Of a stretch of 31,098 bases of DNA, positions 1-9,287 are shown piece after piece. Below the pieces are notes generated by a model that saw only the letters and a program-made list of their open reading frames with translations, had not been told where the DNA came from and searched no databases. The stretch is from Ascoidea tarda (nom. inval.) (lineage: Eukaryota > Ascomycota > Saccharomycetes > Ascoideales > Ascoideaceae): NCBI GenBank assembly GCA_030560485.1, contig JAKTTS010000142.1:1-31098 (forward strand), in the 5' to 3' direction. The first letter of the stretch is position 1. Each line of letters begins with the position of its first letter. The translations under genes and the position numbers were made by a program.

Positions 1-54
1 TATAAATATAAATATAAATATAAATATAAATATAAATATAAATATAAATATAAA
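1..54. repeat. (TATAAA)9 hexanucleotide microsatellite
   Basis: The window opens with nine uninterrupted copies of TATAAA. The array may extend beyond the left edge. No coding frame is associated with it. Confidence 0.95.
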
Positions 55-84
55 TGATTGAGCAATATAAATTGTAGTTTAAGT

Positions 85-130
85 TGGATGTTGGAGTTAT
101 TTTATTTGTGCATCCAGCATCCAACATCCA
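85..130. repeat. 11-bp perfect inverted repeat
   Basis: TGGATGTTGGA (85-95) is matched by its exact reverse complement TCCAACATCCA (120-130) across a 24-nt spacer. It lies about 450 nt downstream of the DPH3 stop, probably outside that transcript. It could form a hairpin or cruciform; no function is evident. Confidence 0.6.
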
Positions 131-584
131 TTGTACAAGCGTAATTATCCAGTTCAATTAACCAGGCCAATAAGATTAATCTCTTACTTTGATCCCTAAA
201 ATGAGCCAAATTGAATCAATTTAAACCAATTTAATTCATTTTGACCCAATTTATTCTAATCTATGAATAAATTAAAGATCTAATTAAAACCGAATGAATA
301 TGACCATTAAAACTTGAGTCATAATAACCTATTAATTAAAATCAAAACCCTGTATTAAACGCACTATAAACTAATCAAATAAAGTAATGTAATAAGAAAA
401 AGAAAGAAAAAAAAAATATTAAAAATATTAAAATGAATTTCAAACAAAGATAATAAAAAAAATGGAAAATTTAGTTAATAAATTTTATGATACAAAATGC
501 CTTGGTGAGTGGGAAAAAGAACAAATTAGCAGAAATGAATAAGCAAAAGGATAAAAATAAAATCTGATGACAACCTTTAAAACC
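131..584. other. Intergenic, 3' flank of DPH3
   Basis: AT-rich DNA with many short stops in all frames. It must hold the DPH3 3' UTR and polyadenylation signals at its right end (A/T-rich around 400-480). I see no gene, tRNA or structured RNA here. Confidence 0.6.
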
Positions 585-851
585 TCATGCTAAGATTGGT
601 TGGGAAAACGAAGTTTGGCTGTAGCTAACTTGTTGAATGAAAGGAGACAAGTCGTCTTGGTCGTAGATAATTTGAACCATTAGACTACAACTTGGACAGA
701 TAGCTATCTCTTCACCATCTTTTAAATCCTCCAAGCATATTTGGAACTTGTCTCCACAAGGACAGGGATATTGAAATAGTTGGGTGTTGGAATCAAAGGT
801 GAAATCCTCAATCTCTATTTGGTCGTAAACTGAATCAACTAACGAATCCAT
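585..851 (-). CDS. DPH3: Dph3/Kti11, CSL-type zinc-ribbon protein of diphthamide synthesis
   Basis: Dph3 (Kti11) is a small iron/zinc-binding protein that passes electrons to Dph1-Dph2 in the first step of diphthamide synthesis on eEF2. It also supports Elongator-dependent modification of wobble uridine in tRNA. The sequence shows the whole DPH-type metal-binding fold: an acidic start (QIEIEDFTF), then the paired cysteine motifs CPCGDKFQI and [13 protein letters not shown], giving the usual Cx1C...Cx2C ligand set. I chose the ATG at 849-851, which gives 88 residues, close to the family size of about 80. The frame stays open another 32 codons upstream, but that part is hydrophobic and unlike the family, so it is probably leader. 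The C-terminal tail after the zinc fold is poorly conserved, as usual. The gene is divergent from the SKT5-like gene. Confidence 0.93.
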   Translation of the reverse strand: MDSLVDSVYDQIEIEDFTFDSNTQLFQYPCPCGDKFQICLEDLKDGEEIAICPSCSLMVQIIYDQDDLSPFIQQVSYSQTSFSQPILA

Positions 852-1821
852 TGATAATTTTCCAAATATCGAATTAAATCTAAAAGAACCCATTAAAAAG
901 CTTAAGTATTTATAATAAAAACAGTAAAACAATAGAAGACTAAGCAAATAATTATTGAATCAAGGAAATAGGTGGAAGAGCAAATATTCTCTTAGATAAT
1001 AGCAATAACAGCTGGAAAGAATTAGAGATACAGATACAAAAGAAACAGATTTCAACAGTTTTCAACAGCAATGAGAAAATCGCCAATATGAATAAAAGCA
1101 AAGATTAACAAGTATGGATGGAGGAATAACAAAGCAGCAAATATTTTCGTTCTGTGTGTTTTGTAGAAAAGAGCAAAAATGTAGTGACTTAAATACGAAA
1201 ATATGCTGTTAATCTTTTGCCAAAATTCGGCGGGAGCGCAAAACACTGCGCAGATCCCAGCACGGGTGCGGATAACAGCGCGGGCCTGTCAAAGCCCGGA
1301 TAGCCCCGCTTCCGACCTCTCCAACCAGGAACGCTACCCGGCACAGCGCGCATCTGACAATCACGTGACTGCCTGTACTTGCTCCGGACCGTGTTTCCGC
1401 ATTCGGCAGCGCGGGTTGTCGTTTTTGAACAAAGACCAGAGGGCACATGGGACCAAAAGCGCGGGCCCAAAGCCACCAAAGAGGCCGTAAATGCTCTGCA
1501 AACGGACAGTGGCACGACGAAGGAGAGAGCCAGCGGTGCGGGCACCTGCAGCCGTGCAGACGCAGTATTGTGATCTGTTCGGATGGATCTTTTTGGGTTG
1601 CTGCACGCGTGCTTCTCGCAGTGGGAAGGTATCTACGGTATATAAGATATAGCGAGTATCTCCAGCCAATCTCATCGCCATTATTGGGCTGCTGTTGCTT
1701 TTGATCTCTCGTTTTTGGTTCTTTTTGTTTTCTTCTTCTCTTGCTTTTTGTTGTTTTCTTTGTCTCTCTTTTTTCCTGTTTTTTCTGCTTCTTCTGCTTC
1801 TTCTGCTACTTTTGGACAGCC
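852..1821. promoter_or_regulatory. Divergent DPH3 / SKT5-like promoter with GC-rich island
   Basis: About 970 nt separate the two start codons. The DPH3-proximal part (852-1220) is AT-rich. Roughly 1225-1575 is abruptly GC-rich and contains a palindromic TCACGTGA at 1361-1368, a match to the Cbf1/E-box motif. On the plus strand a TATATAAG box (1639-1646) lies about 180 nt before the SKT5-like ATG, followed by a strongly pyrimidine-rich leader (about 1695-1815). Several short ORFs cross the GC island on both strands, but they overlap one another and resemble nothing I know. Confidence 0.7.
1639..1646 (+). promoter_or_regulatory. TATA box of the SKT5-like gene
   Basis: TATATAAG fits TATAWAWR and stands 176-183 nt upstream of the ATG at 1822, a normal distance in yeast. 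It is followed by a CT-rich stretch typical of yeast transcription start regions. Confidence 0.6.
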
Positions 1822-2146
1822 ATGGCCAACAACACACACATCGCTCCTTATCCCAGCGAGGAATTTCCTTACTCCTCAGCTGTCATCAACAATTATAACA
1901 ATTATAATAAATATCAGAATTATCAGAATTATGGTAATTATAATAACTTAAATAACCTGGATTCCGAATATCGAGTATTGCCATTAAATATAGTTCATCA
2001 TCAATATGACACTGATATTCCCCCAAGGTCTCCCCAACGATCAAAAATCTCACCCACCTATCCTGATTTCAAGCTAAGCCAAATTTCAAATCCAAATCTA
2101 ATTTCAAAATCAAACCTAAGTAACACATTAACTGATAATAATAACC

Positions 2147-2193
<47 letters not shown>

Positions 2194-4863
2194 CATAACA
2201 ATCATAATAATTATATTAATAATAGAAATAATTCAAATCAATCAAATTCTTTATCGGATTCTTCTATCTCGTCGAATTCATCAAATGCTTTTAGCAACAA
2301 TTTGAACGATTTAAACAGTTCTTTTCAAAATTTCAATCTAAACAACTTGAAAAATAAGAATAGTAATAATAATAGTAATAGTAATAATAATAGTAATAGT
2401 AATAGTAATAATAATAATAATACTAATAATTCTAATAATTCTAATAATAATATCAATTATAACAATAGCAATAACTATAACAACAGCAATCAGTATAATA
2501 ATAACGCTCAAGAGATTCCTCTCAGTGCGCAGAACGTACAATATAATGCACAGTATAACACGCAGTATCGCTCCCAGCTAAATGTGCAAGATAAACCACA
2601 ACTTAACGTGCAGAATACTTCTGTCAACAGACCCAAACCTCCTCCCTTAAACATAACTTCAACTCCAACCCAAATACCAACCCAAATACCAACTCAAATA
2701 CCAACCCATATCGCAAATCAAATACCTGCCCAATATACAAGCAACAGAATCTCTCCTCCATCCAAAAACAATAAATCCAACCAGCTCTCGCACAATTCTC
2801 CCTCTCTTACCATCTCCAATTGCTCTGCAAATAACACCTCTTTCAATCAAACTCAACTGCCACAAAAATCCTCTCCTCCCAAAAATGTTTACAATTACAA
2901 CATAAATAACAACAACAATAGCAATAATAGCAATAACAACAACAATAACAATAACAATAACAATAACAATAACAATCAATATAATAACCCTAATTATGCT
3001 CCCTTTGCTAATCTGCTAAACAACAATATCCCCAACTCCCTCAACACCTCCCATACTCAAAATAACATCTCCGACAATATCCCCATCAACATGATGCATG
3101 ACAACAATCCTTCACTAAACAGTGCAAAAAGCAACTCCAATAACTTCAATAACCTCACCAGCTTTAACAACTTTAACCACCTCAACAACTTGAACACTAA
3201 CAAAAGAAATTTGTTTTCTCCTACAAGATCCCAGTTTGACTCGAAAAACCAGAATAACTTGAACTACTCAAGCAGCTATAGTAATTTAAATAATCCAAAC
3301 AACTCCTTTCATCAACCGAAGATCCCTTCTTCAATTGGCCCCAAAAGAGTTACGTCTCAACCAAATCTAGATTTAAATCAAAATCAAAATCAAAATCAAA
3401 ATCAAAATATCAACTCAAATATAAATTCAAACTCTCCCACAGACCAATTTTTTATTCCGAAACCTTTAATTAGAAATCAAACTCTACCTGTTAATGCTCA
3501 AACCAATAACAAAACTAATAATGATAATCATCAACCAAAACCATTAAAACCGATTTTAAGAAACTTTACAGCTCCAATTAATAACAATAATACTACCAAT
3601 AATACTAATAATAACCCTAATTATTATATTAATCCAAACTATATCAATGATGCTAAGTTAATCGCTCATTGCGATGATTCATTGCCTCCTCAAAAAATCA
3701 ACACAAATAATGGCAAAAGGCCGTTAAATATCGTCCAGTTTACTATACTAAAAAAAAAAGCGACCCAGGATCTCAAATTTACTCCCTCAATTCAATTAAA
3801 ATGGGTAAAGGCATTAATTGAAGCCATAACGATTCTACCTATTTTGAGCTATTACACATGTGACGGAGAACTAATTAATAAAAGACTAACAACAGAAAGA
3901 GAATTGCGTAAAAATAAAAATGAGTATTTGAAAAAAAGCTTGAAAATATTGAAAAAATTGGTCAATAAAGACGACCCTGAATCAAATTATTATCTAGCTA
4001 CACTTTATACAGATGGCATAATCTTGGAGAAAAATTACAACAAAGCTTACGACTATTACTGCAAAGCTGCAAAATATGCTCATCCCGACTCAATGTACAG
4101 AGTAGCTGTTTGTTATGAGTTAGGCGTTGGAACTAGAAGAGATGACATAAGAGCATTTAGCTGGTTTGAAAGAGCCAGCAAAATCGGTGTCATCACTGCA
4201 ATGTATAAATTGGGAATGTGCTATCTTATGGGAGAATTGGGCCAGCAAAAATCAGCAACAAAGGCCATTGAGTATTTCGAGAAAGCTGCTAAATCTGCCG
4301 ATTTTAACAACCCCCATTCATTATATGAGTTGGGTAAACTATATGAAGGAGTTTATCCGATTTCATCTCCGATCAACCATTTATCAAAATCAGATGGAAA
4401 TTTCATGAGGGAACTAAGGAAAATAATAGTGGAAATTGATGAAAAGAAAGCGTTTGAATACTACCTTAGAGCTGCAAAACTCGAGCATGCACCAAGCCAA
4501 AGCAAACTAGGATGGTGTTATGAGTATGGAAAGCTAGGTTGTGTAATTGACCCCAAGAGATCAGTTGGGTGGTACAGTCGAGCAGCAGCTCAAGGGTATG
4601 CATTAGCAGAAATGGCACTATGTGGATGGTATATCACAGGAGCCTCAGGAGTGTTGGAGAAGAACGACAAGGAAGCATATCTTTGGGCCAGAAGAGCAGC
4701 CGAAAAGGGATTGGCCAAAGCTGAATATGCCTTGGGCCATTTTAGCGAAAATGGTCTAGGAACTGCAAAAAGCATTGAGGAAGCCAAAAGATGGTATATG
4801 AGAGCAGCATCCCAAAGGCACTCCAAGGCCATTCAGAGATTGCAGAACATGAGAGGCAGTTGA
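1822..4863 (+). CDS. SKT5: Skt5/Chs4-like Sel1-repeat activator of chitin synthase
   Basis: Skt5/Chs4 and its sporulation paralogue Shc1 bind and activate chitin synthase III (Chs3) at the plasma membrane and bud neck. This protein has about 1013 residues. Residues 1-700 are very Asn/Ser-rich and probably disordered, with Asn runs at about 110-124 and 362-385 and a QN repeat near 518-530. About 700-1010 is a row of Sel1 repeats (for example EYALGHFSENGLGTAKSIEE and AYDYYCKAAKYAHPDSMYR) arranged as in Skt5. I chose the ATG at 1822 (CAGCCATGGCC context); the 27 open codons before it translate a CT-rich leader into a Phe/Cys string and are unlikely to be coding. The protein ends just after the last Sel1 repeat (QNMRGS) and has no CaaX box, unlike S. 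cerevisiae Chs4, so it could be Shc1-like or a distinct paralogue. The family is certain; the exact orthologue is less so. Confidence 0.85.
2149..2193 (+). repeat. (AAT)15 coding microsatellite, poly-Asn
   Basis: Fifteen perfect AAT codons encode Asn inside the disordered N-terminal half of the SKT5-like protein. A second Asn run at about 2905-2975 uses mostly AAC/AAT mixtures and is interrupted, so only the first looks like a recent slippage product. Confidence 0.9.
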
Positions 4864-6345
4864 GTGTGTATCACACATGTATTTTATATCTCCAAACAGT
4901 GCTATGTATGTTATATACACCAAAAGACGCCAATTTTTTGTGTTAGTGCTCGCCAAAAAAGTTGTATAAAAAAGCATTATAAAAAAGACGAATTAGGAAA
5001 TCGCATTATGTAATCCAAATCCACCAGCATGGTTCTGCACCACGCACACGGAAAATATGCTCTACCGCATACATATGCGTCTATATGCACATCTCTTGCG
5101 TTATCACGTGAAAAGATTTCTACACGTGACTTTCAAATGACATTTTTCTATTTTGTTTTTTGCCTTTGACTTTTTGTCTTTTTTTTATTTGTTTTTTGCT
5201 CTTTGCTTCTTTTTGAATCAGCAAATAATTTGATATCTTTTTCTCTTTTCTCTGATTATATTTTATTTATTGTACATTCTGTTTGATTTTCTTTATCCAC
5301 TGTTTTACTCTTTCTTTTCTGCTCAATACAAAGAACTGTGGTTTGTTTCTTTGTTTTCCCATTTTAAGCCTTTGGAACTGCAAAAAACACACTCAAGGAA
5401 CCTAAGTATCACTCGAAACAACAGAACTGGCTTTCTTCTCGAGATATCTCTTTAGAAATCCTTTTTATTCCTTATTCCTTATATTTTATTGATTTTGCAT
5501 CTGTTTTAATCAAATAGCTCTTTTCTCGATTGCACTGCAATTGTTTCCTCTACACCTACTTCCTTTACCTCTTCCTTGTTTTCATTTCTTAATTTTAGAT
5601 TGTTTATACCATTTTACTATTATCATTTTTTATAATTTAATATATAATTTATTTATAATTAGTTCTCATTATAAATAAATCTATCTAGTTGAAAGCAAAA
5701 AAAAAAAATAAAAACTGCAAAAAAAATTAACTCAACTATAAATATCTAAATTACTTTCCTCTAATCTTACTTGAAAAGGTTCAATCTTTTACTTAATATT
5801 TTACTTTTTATTTTATTTGTCATAAATTAACTGTTCAGTTTCTTTCCAACAAAGTCATCAAAAAAAAAAATCTTAAAGCTTTGAGCAAAAAAAAAAGCTT
5901 AGTTGACAATTTTTATAACACAAACAACAGATATCAAATTGGATAGCAAATTCGTTTATCTGATTTGAATAGAAACTGCCTATTTTTGATATTTGTCAAT
6001 TAATAATTTCCTGTGAGTAATATTAATTTCATTTTACTTAATTTTATTTTATTTTATTTTATTCTGAACTTTTTAGTTTCTAATTTCACTTCACTTCATT
6101 TCATTTTATTTTACTCTACTCTACTTTATTTTATTTTATTAAATTATATTAAGTTATATTAAATTATATTAAATTATCCAAATAACCCCAAAAGAAAAAC
6201 ATTTAATACATTAAGACATATTTTTCACTTTATCAATACTATACGAAGTTTATAACAAATCTATATCACAGTTTTAATACACTTAACATATTTATATCAT
6301 ATTTCTTTAGACAAAAAAAAAAGAAGATTTATATTCACTCAAAGC
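4864..6345. promoter_or_regulatory. Long intergenic region upstream of PCF11
   Basis: This 1.48-kb region holds the SKT5-like 3' end (A/T-rich, about 4864-5000) and the PCF11 promoter. Two CACGTGA sites lie 18 bp apart (5105-5111 and 5123-5129). They are followed by a T-rich strand from about 5140 to 5600 and low-complexity TTTTA repeats (about 6035-6175). The CACGTG pair lies 1.2 kb from the PCF11 ATG, so either the 5' leader is long or an intron sits in it (a weak candidate is given under findings). No ORF or RNA gene is recognisable. Confidence 0.55.
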
Positions 6346-8715
6346 ATGGCTCCTTCATCTGAACTAGAAGCTATTGGTAATGATTACTTCAATTCTTTAA
6401 ATGAGTTAACCTTCAATTCTCGTCCAATCATTGTGAACTTGACTGTAATTGCTCAAGAAAATATTGCTGCTGCTCCTTATATCACAAAAGCTATTCAAAA
6501 TCGTATTCAATCGTGTTTACCAACTCAAAAATTGTTCACTTTATACCTATTAGACTCGATTTGTAAAAATATTGGTAGTCCCTATACTGTATTATTTGGT
6601 TCAAATCTTTACAACATCTTCACTCAAACTTATTCTTTGGTATCTGACCTACATCGAAAAAAATTAATCGACTTGTTCAAAACTTGGTTAACAACTAAAA
6701 CTGCTACTGGTTTAACTTTATTTCCAATTGCTCAACTTCAAAAAATTGAAGGCTTTCTAGTTCGAGCTGCTCCATCAAGACAACAACAGATCCAACAAAT
6801 CCAACAGATTCAACAAAAACAACAACCAACTTTAAACCAACAATTTCAACAATTCATTAGCCCCAACCCAATTCAACAGCCTCAACCACAACAAAATAAT
6901 TACAACTACCAGTCTCAAAATTTTTCCATTCCAAATCAAAACCAAAATCAAAATAATTATCAAAATTTGCCCAACAATAACAATAATCAAATGATGATTA
7001 ACCAAAAACCAACTGAATTTCAACCTTTTTTACCTCAAAAATCTTTAATCAATACCTCATCAATTGAACTTCCTTTACCAACAAGCCAATCTTTAATCAG
7101 TGATATTGACAATTTAAATGCATTAATCAACAAAAAATTAACCCTCAATCAATCTGATACAAAATCAAAAGAGAGATTAACAATTTTATCAACTTTGAAA
7201 AATTTCCTCAGCACTCAGGTTATGAATGCTAATGATTTACTCAAAATTAAAAATCAATTACAATCAATGATTAAAAAAGAACAAGAATCAATGTCTCAAG
7301 TTCAAATCCAAAATTTCAATCAAAACTTGTACCACAATCAAAACCAATTTCAAAACCAAGCTCAAAGTCAATTTCAAAATTTACTGCCCAACCAAAATCA
7401 AAACTTAAACCAAATTCCTATTCCAAACCAAAATCAAAATCAAAATCAAAATCAAAATCAAAATCAAAATCAAAATCAAAATAATTTCAACAACGTTAAC
7501 CCAAATATCAAGCCTATTTTTGGTTCTTTGCAAAACATTATTCAAGCTACTGATCCTAACAATATCGCTAATAGAACTGGAATTAATAACAGAAACAGAG
7601 GAGGTCTACAAAACTTTTTAAATCAAAGAAACAATAATTCAAATAATTTAGTTAATAGAAATTCTCAATTTAATAGTTTTTCTAATGTAGCAAACAACAC
7701 TAATATTACTAATCCATCGCCAAACTTAAGTAATTTATTCCAATCATTAAAACAATTTGGATTACTTAATGAAAAGCAAAATAATAACAAAAATTTCCCA
7801 TCTCAAAAGGACTTTCAAAATTCTAATAATGTAATTCCTGATAATGAAAATTCCAGCTTGGCTGCTTTCTTTGAAGTTAATATATATGATGACAACTTTC
7901 TTGATATCACTCAAGCAACTTTGAATGATAACAAGTTTACAACAAAATTTCAAAACTTTCTCAATGCTGATAAGTCAAACAATTGTGCCAAATGTGGTAA
8001 AAGGTTTAGTAAAGACAGTTTACATTTAAAGGGTGCTCATTTAGATTGGCATTTCAGAGTTCATGAAAAATTAAAAGAATCAAGTTTAGTTCAATCCAGA
8101 AATTGGTATATGAATGATATTGAATGGATTGGATTTGATGATCGTGAAACTTTAGATGAATTAGATGATTCTCAAGCTAAATCCAAAAACCAAAACAACC
8201 AAAGCAATTCAACCTCCTCGGGAAATAATAATGGAAACTCAAATTCTAAAAATGCTGCCAACAAAGAAGAACACTATGTGGTTGTCCCCACGGAATCCAC
8301 TGATATGAACACAAAATGTGCCATTTGTAAAGAAGATATTCATGCAATTTGGAGCGATGCTTTAGGCGAATGGATTTGGGAAAATTCAATAAAAGAAGGA
8401 CCAAAAATATTCCACTGGCCCTGTTATCAAGAGAATATAGATAATATCAGAAACTCAACTGCTAAGCCAGAAAGTCCTCAGAAATCTAAGAAGAGAAATT
8501 TTGATGAAGCTCTTTCTGATTCTGGCAATCACTTTGCTGCTTTATCGTCATTGTTAAACAAAACGAAACAGAAAACTGCTCAGTCTAGTTCTCAATCATA
8601 TAATTCTTTGAATCTCAATGTAGGAATTTTGAAATCTCTTGCCAATATTCAAAATAATGGCTCTTCTCTAATGGAAAATAGGAACAAAGTCCCCAAAAGA
8701 GAGACTATAATTTAG
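6346..8715 (+). CDS. PCF11: Pcf11, cleavage factor IA subunit
   Basis: Pcf11 is the scaffold of cleavage/polyadenylation factor IA. It binds the Ser2-phosphorylated RNA polymerase II tail, links to Clp1 and Rna14-Rna15, and drives 3'-end cleavage and termination in the nucleus. Residues 1-140 form the CTD-interaction domain, with the hallmark LTFNSRPII near the start and LDSICKNIGSPYT inside. Next come a Gln/Asn-rich linker (about 145-230), a conserved helical segment (about 245-325), and a QN-repeat stretch (about 355-385). The first zinc finger has C547, C550, H565 and H569 and is followed by the Clp1-contact motif SRNWYMNDIEWIGF. The second zinc site has C658, C661, H690 and C693. At 789 residues it is longer than S. 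cerevisiae Pcf11 (626), mostly through N/Q expansion. The ATG at 6346 gives an N-terminus that aligns with the CID start. Confidence 0.97.
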   Translation: MAPSSELEAIGNDYFNSLNELTFNSRPIIVNLTVIAQENIAAAPYITKAIQNRIQSCLPTQKLFTLYLLDSICKNIGSPYTVLFGSNLYNIFTQTYSLVSDLHRKKLIDLFKTWLTTKTATGLTLFPIAQLQKIEGFLVRAAPSRQQQIQQIQQIQQKQQPTLNQQFQQFISPNPIQQPQPQQNNYNYQSQNFSIPNQNQNQNNYQNLPNNNNNQMMINQKPTEFQPFLPQKSLINTSSIELPLPTSQSLISDIDNLNALINKKLTLNQSDTKSKERLTILSTLKNFLSTQVMNANDLLKIKNQLQSMIKKEQESMSQVQIQNFNQNLYHNQNQFQNQAQSQFQNLLPNQNQNLNQIPIPNQNQNQNQNQNQNQNQNQNNFNNVNPNIKPIFGSLQNIIQATDPNNIANRTGINNRNRGGLQNFLNQRNNNSNNLVNRNSQFNSFSNVANNTNITNPSPNLSNLFQSLKQFGLLNEKQNNNKNFPSQKDFQNSNNVIPDNENSSLAAFFEVNIYDDNFLDITQATLNDNKFTTKFQNFLNADKSNNCAKCGKRFSKDSLHLKGAHLDWHFRVHEKLKESSLVQSRNWYMNDIEWIGFDDRETLDELDDSQAKSKNQNNQSNSTSSGNNNGNSNSKNAANKEEHYVVVPTESTDMNTKCAICKEDIHAIWSDALGEWIWENSIKEGPKIFHWPCYQENIDNIRNSTAKPESPQKSKKRNFDEALSDSGNHFAALSSLLNKTKQKTAQSSSQSYNSLNLNVGILKSLANIQNNGSSLMENRNKVPKRETII
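7435..7482 (+). repeat. (CAAAAT)n coding hexanucleotide repeat
   Basis: About eight near-perfect CAA-AAT units encode alternating Gln-Asn in the PCF11 linker. The same hexamer, in the same codon phase, occurs in the SKT5-like gene at about 3377-3407. It is slippage-prone, low-complexity coding DNA. Confidence 0.85.
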
Positions 8716-9287
8716 GTGAGATTCCTAACTGTAAATTACTTTTTTTCATCCAACTTCAATCACTCTGGTTTTTTTGTTCGATATTTATTTTTCTAATTTT
8801 TTTTTTGATTTGCATAATCTCATAATTTACACTCTAAGTTAATTTTTGGCTTACACAAGAATAAACGTCTATTTTTATTACAACTTTACATGCTTTGTAG
8901 AAATTAAACAATTGACAATGCAGTCAATTAGCATTTATTAAAACCAAGTTTGACTATAAAAAGAAGCACACTTATTCCAATAGCAGAAAGTGGACAGTAA
9001 CAAAAAAGGCAAAAAAAAATAAAAAAGGTATAGGAATTTGGACTGCAACAAACCTCCTTTTTTGTTATAAATAAATAATGGTGTTAAAAACAGCCGGTAA
9101 GACAAAAGAGAAGATGATAGGAGATATATAATAAATGATCAATAAAATTGAAACAATAAAAGTTAAGACTAAATTAAAAAAGTGGAAATATTCAAAACAT
9201 AATCTAAAAAAAAAGATTCTTTCCATAAAAAAATTAAACTTTGGATTTTCATGTTTTCATATACTGTTGCCAAAAGCTTAAAATTAC
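8716..9287. other. Convergent intergenic region PCF11/VID27
   Basis: Two genes end here facing each other. The DNA is A/T-rich with long T runs after the PCF11 stop (8740-8810) and A runs on the VID27 side (9170-9235), as expected of two overlapping 3' UTRs with bidirectional poly(A) signals. I see nothing else in it. Confidence 0.6.

Noticed and set aside
1-54. (TATAAA)n at the left edge, considered as telomeric or centromeric repeat
   Set aside because: Only nine copies are seen and yeast telomere repeats are G/T-rich on one strand. It fits an ordinary microsatellite.
1203-1573. Several overlapping ORFs of 64-95 codons in the GC-rich island
   Set aside because: They occur in competing frames on both strands, show no domain or family resemblance, and are expected by chance in GC-rich DNA. 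The DNA sits in a promoter.
1741-1821. Upstream ATG of the SKT5-like frame giving a hydrophobic Phe/Cys leader, considered as a signal peptide
   Set aside because: It is the translation of a CT-rich untranslated leader. Skt5 family proteins have no signal peptide, and the ATG at 1822 has better context.
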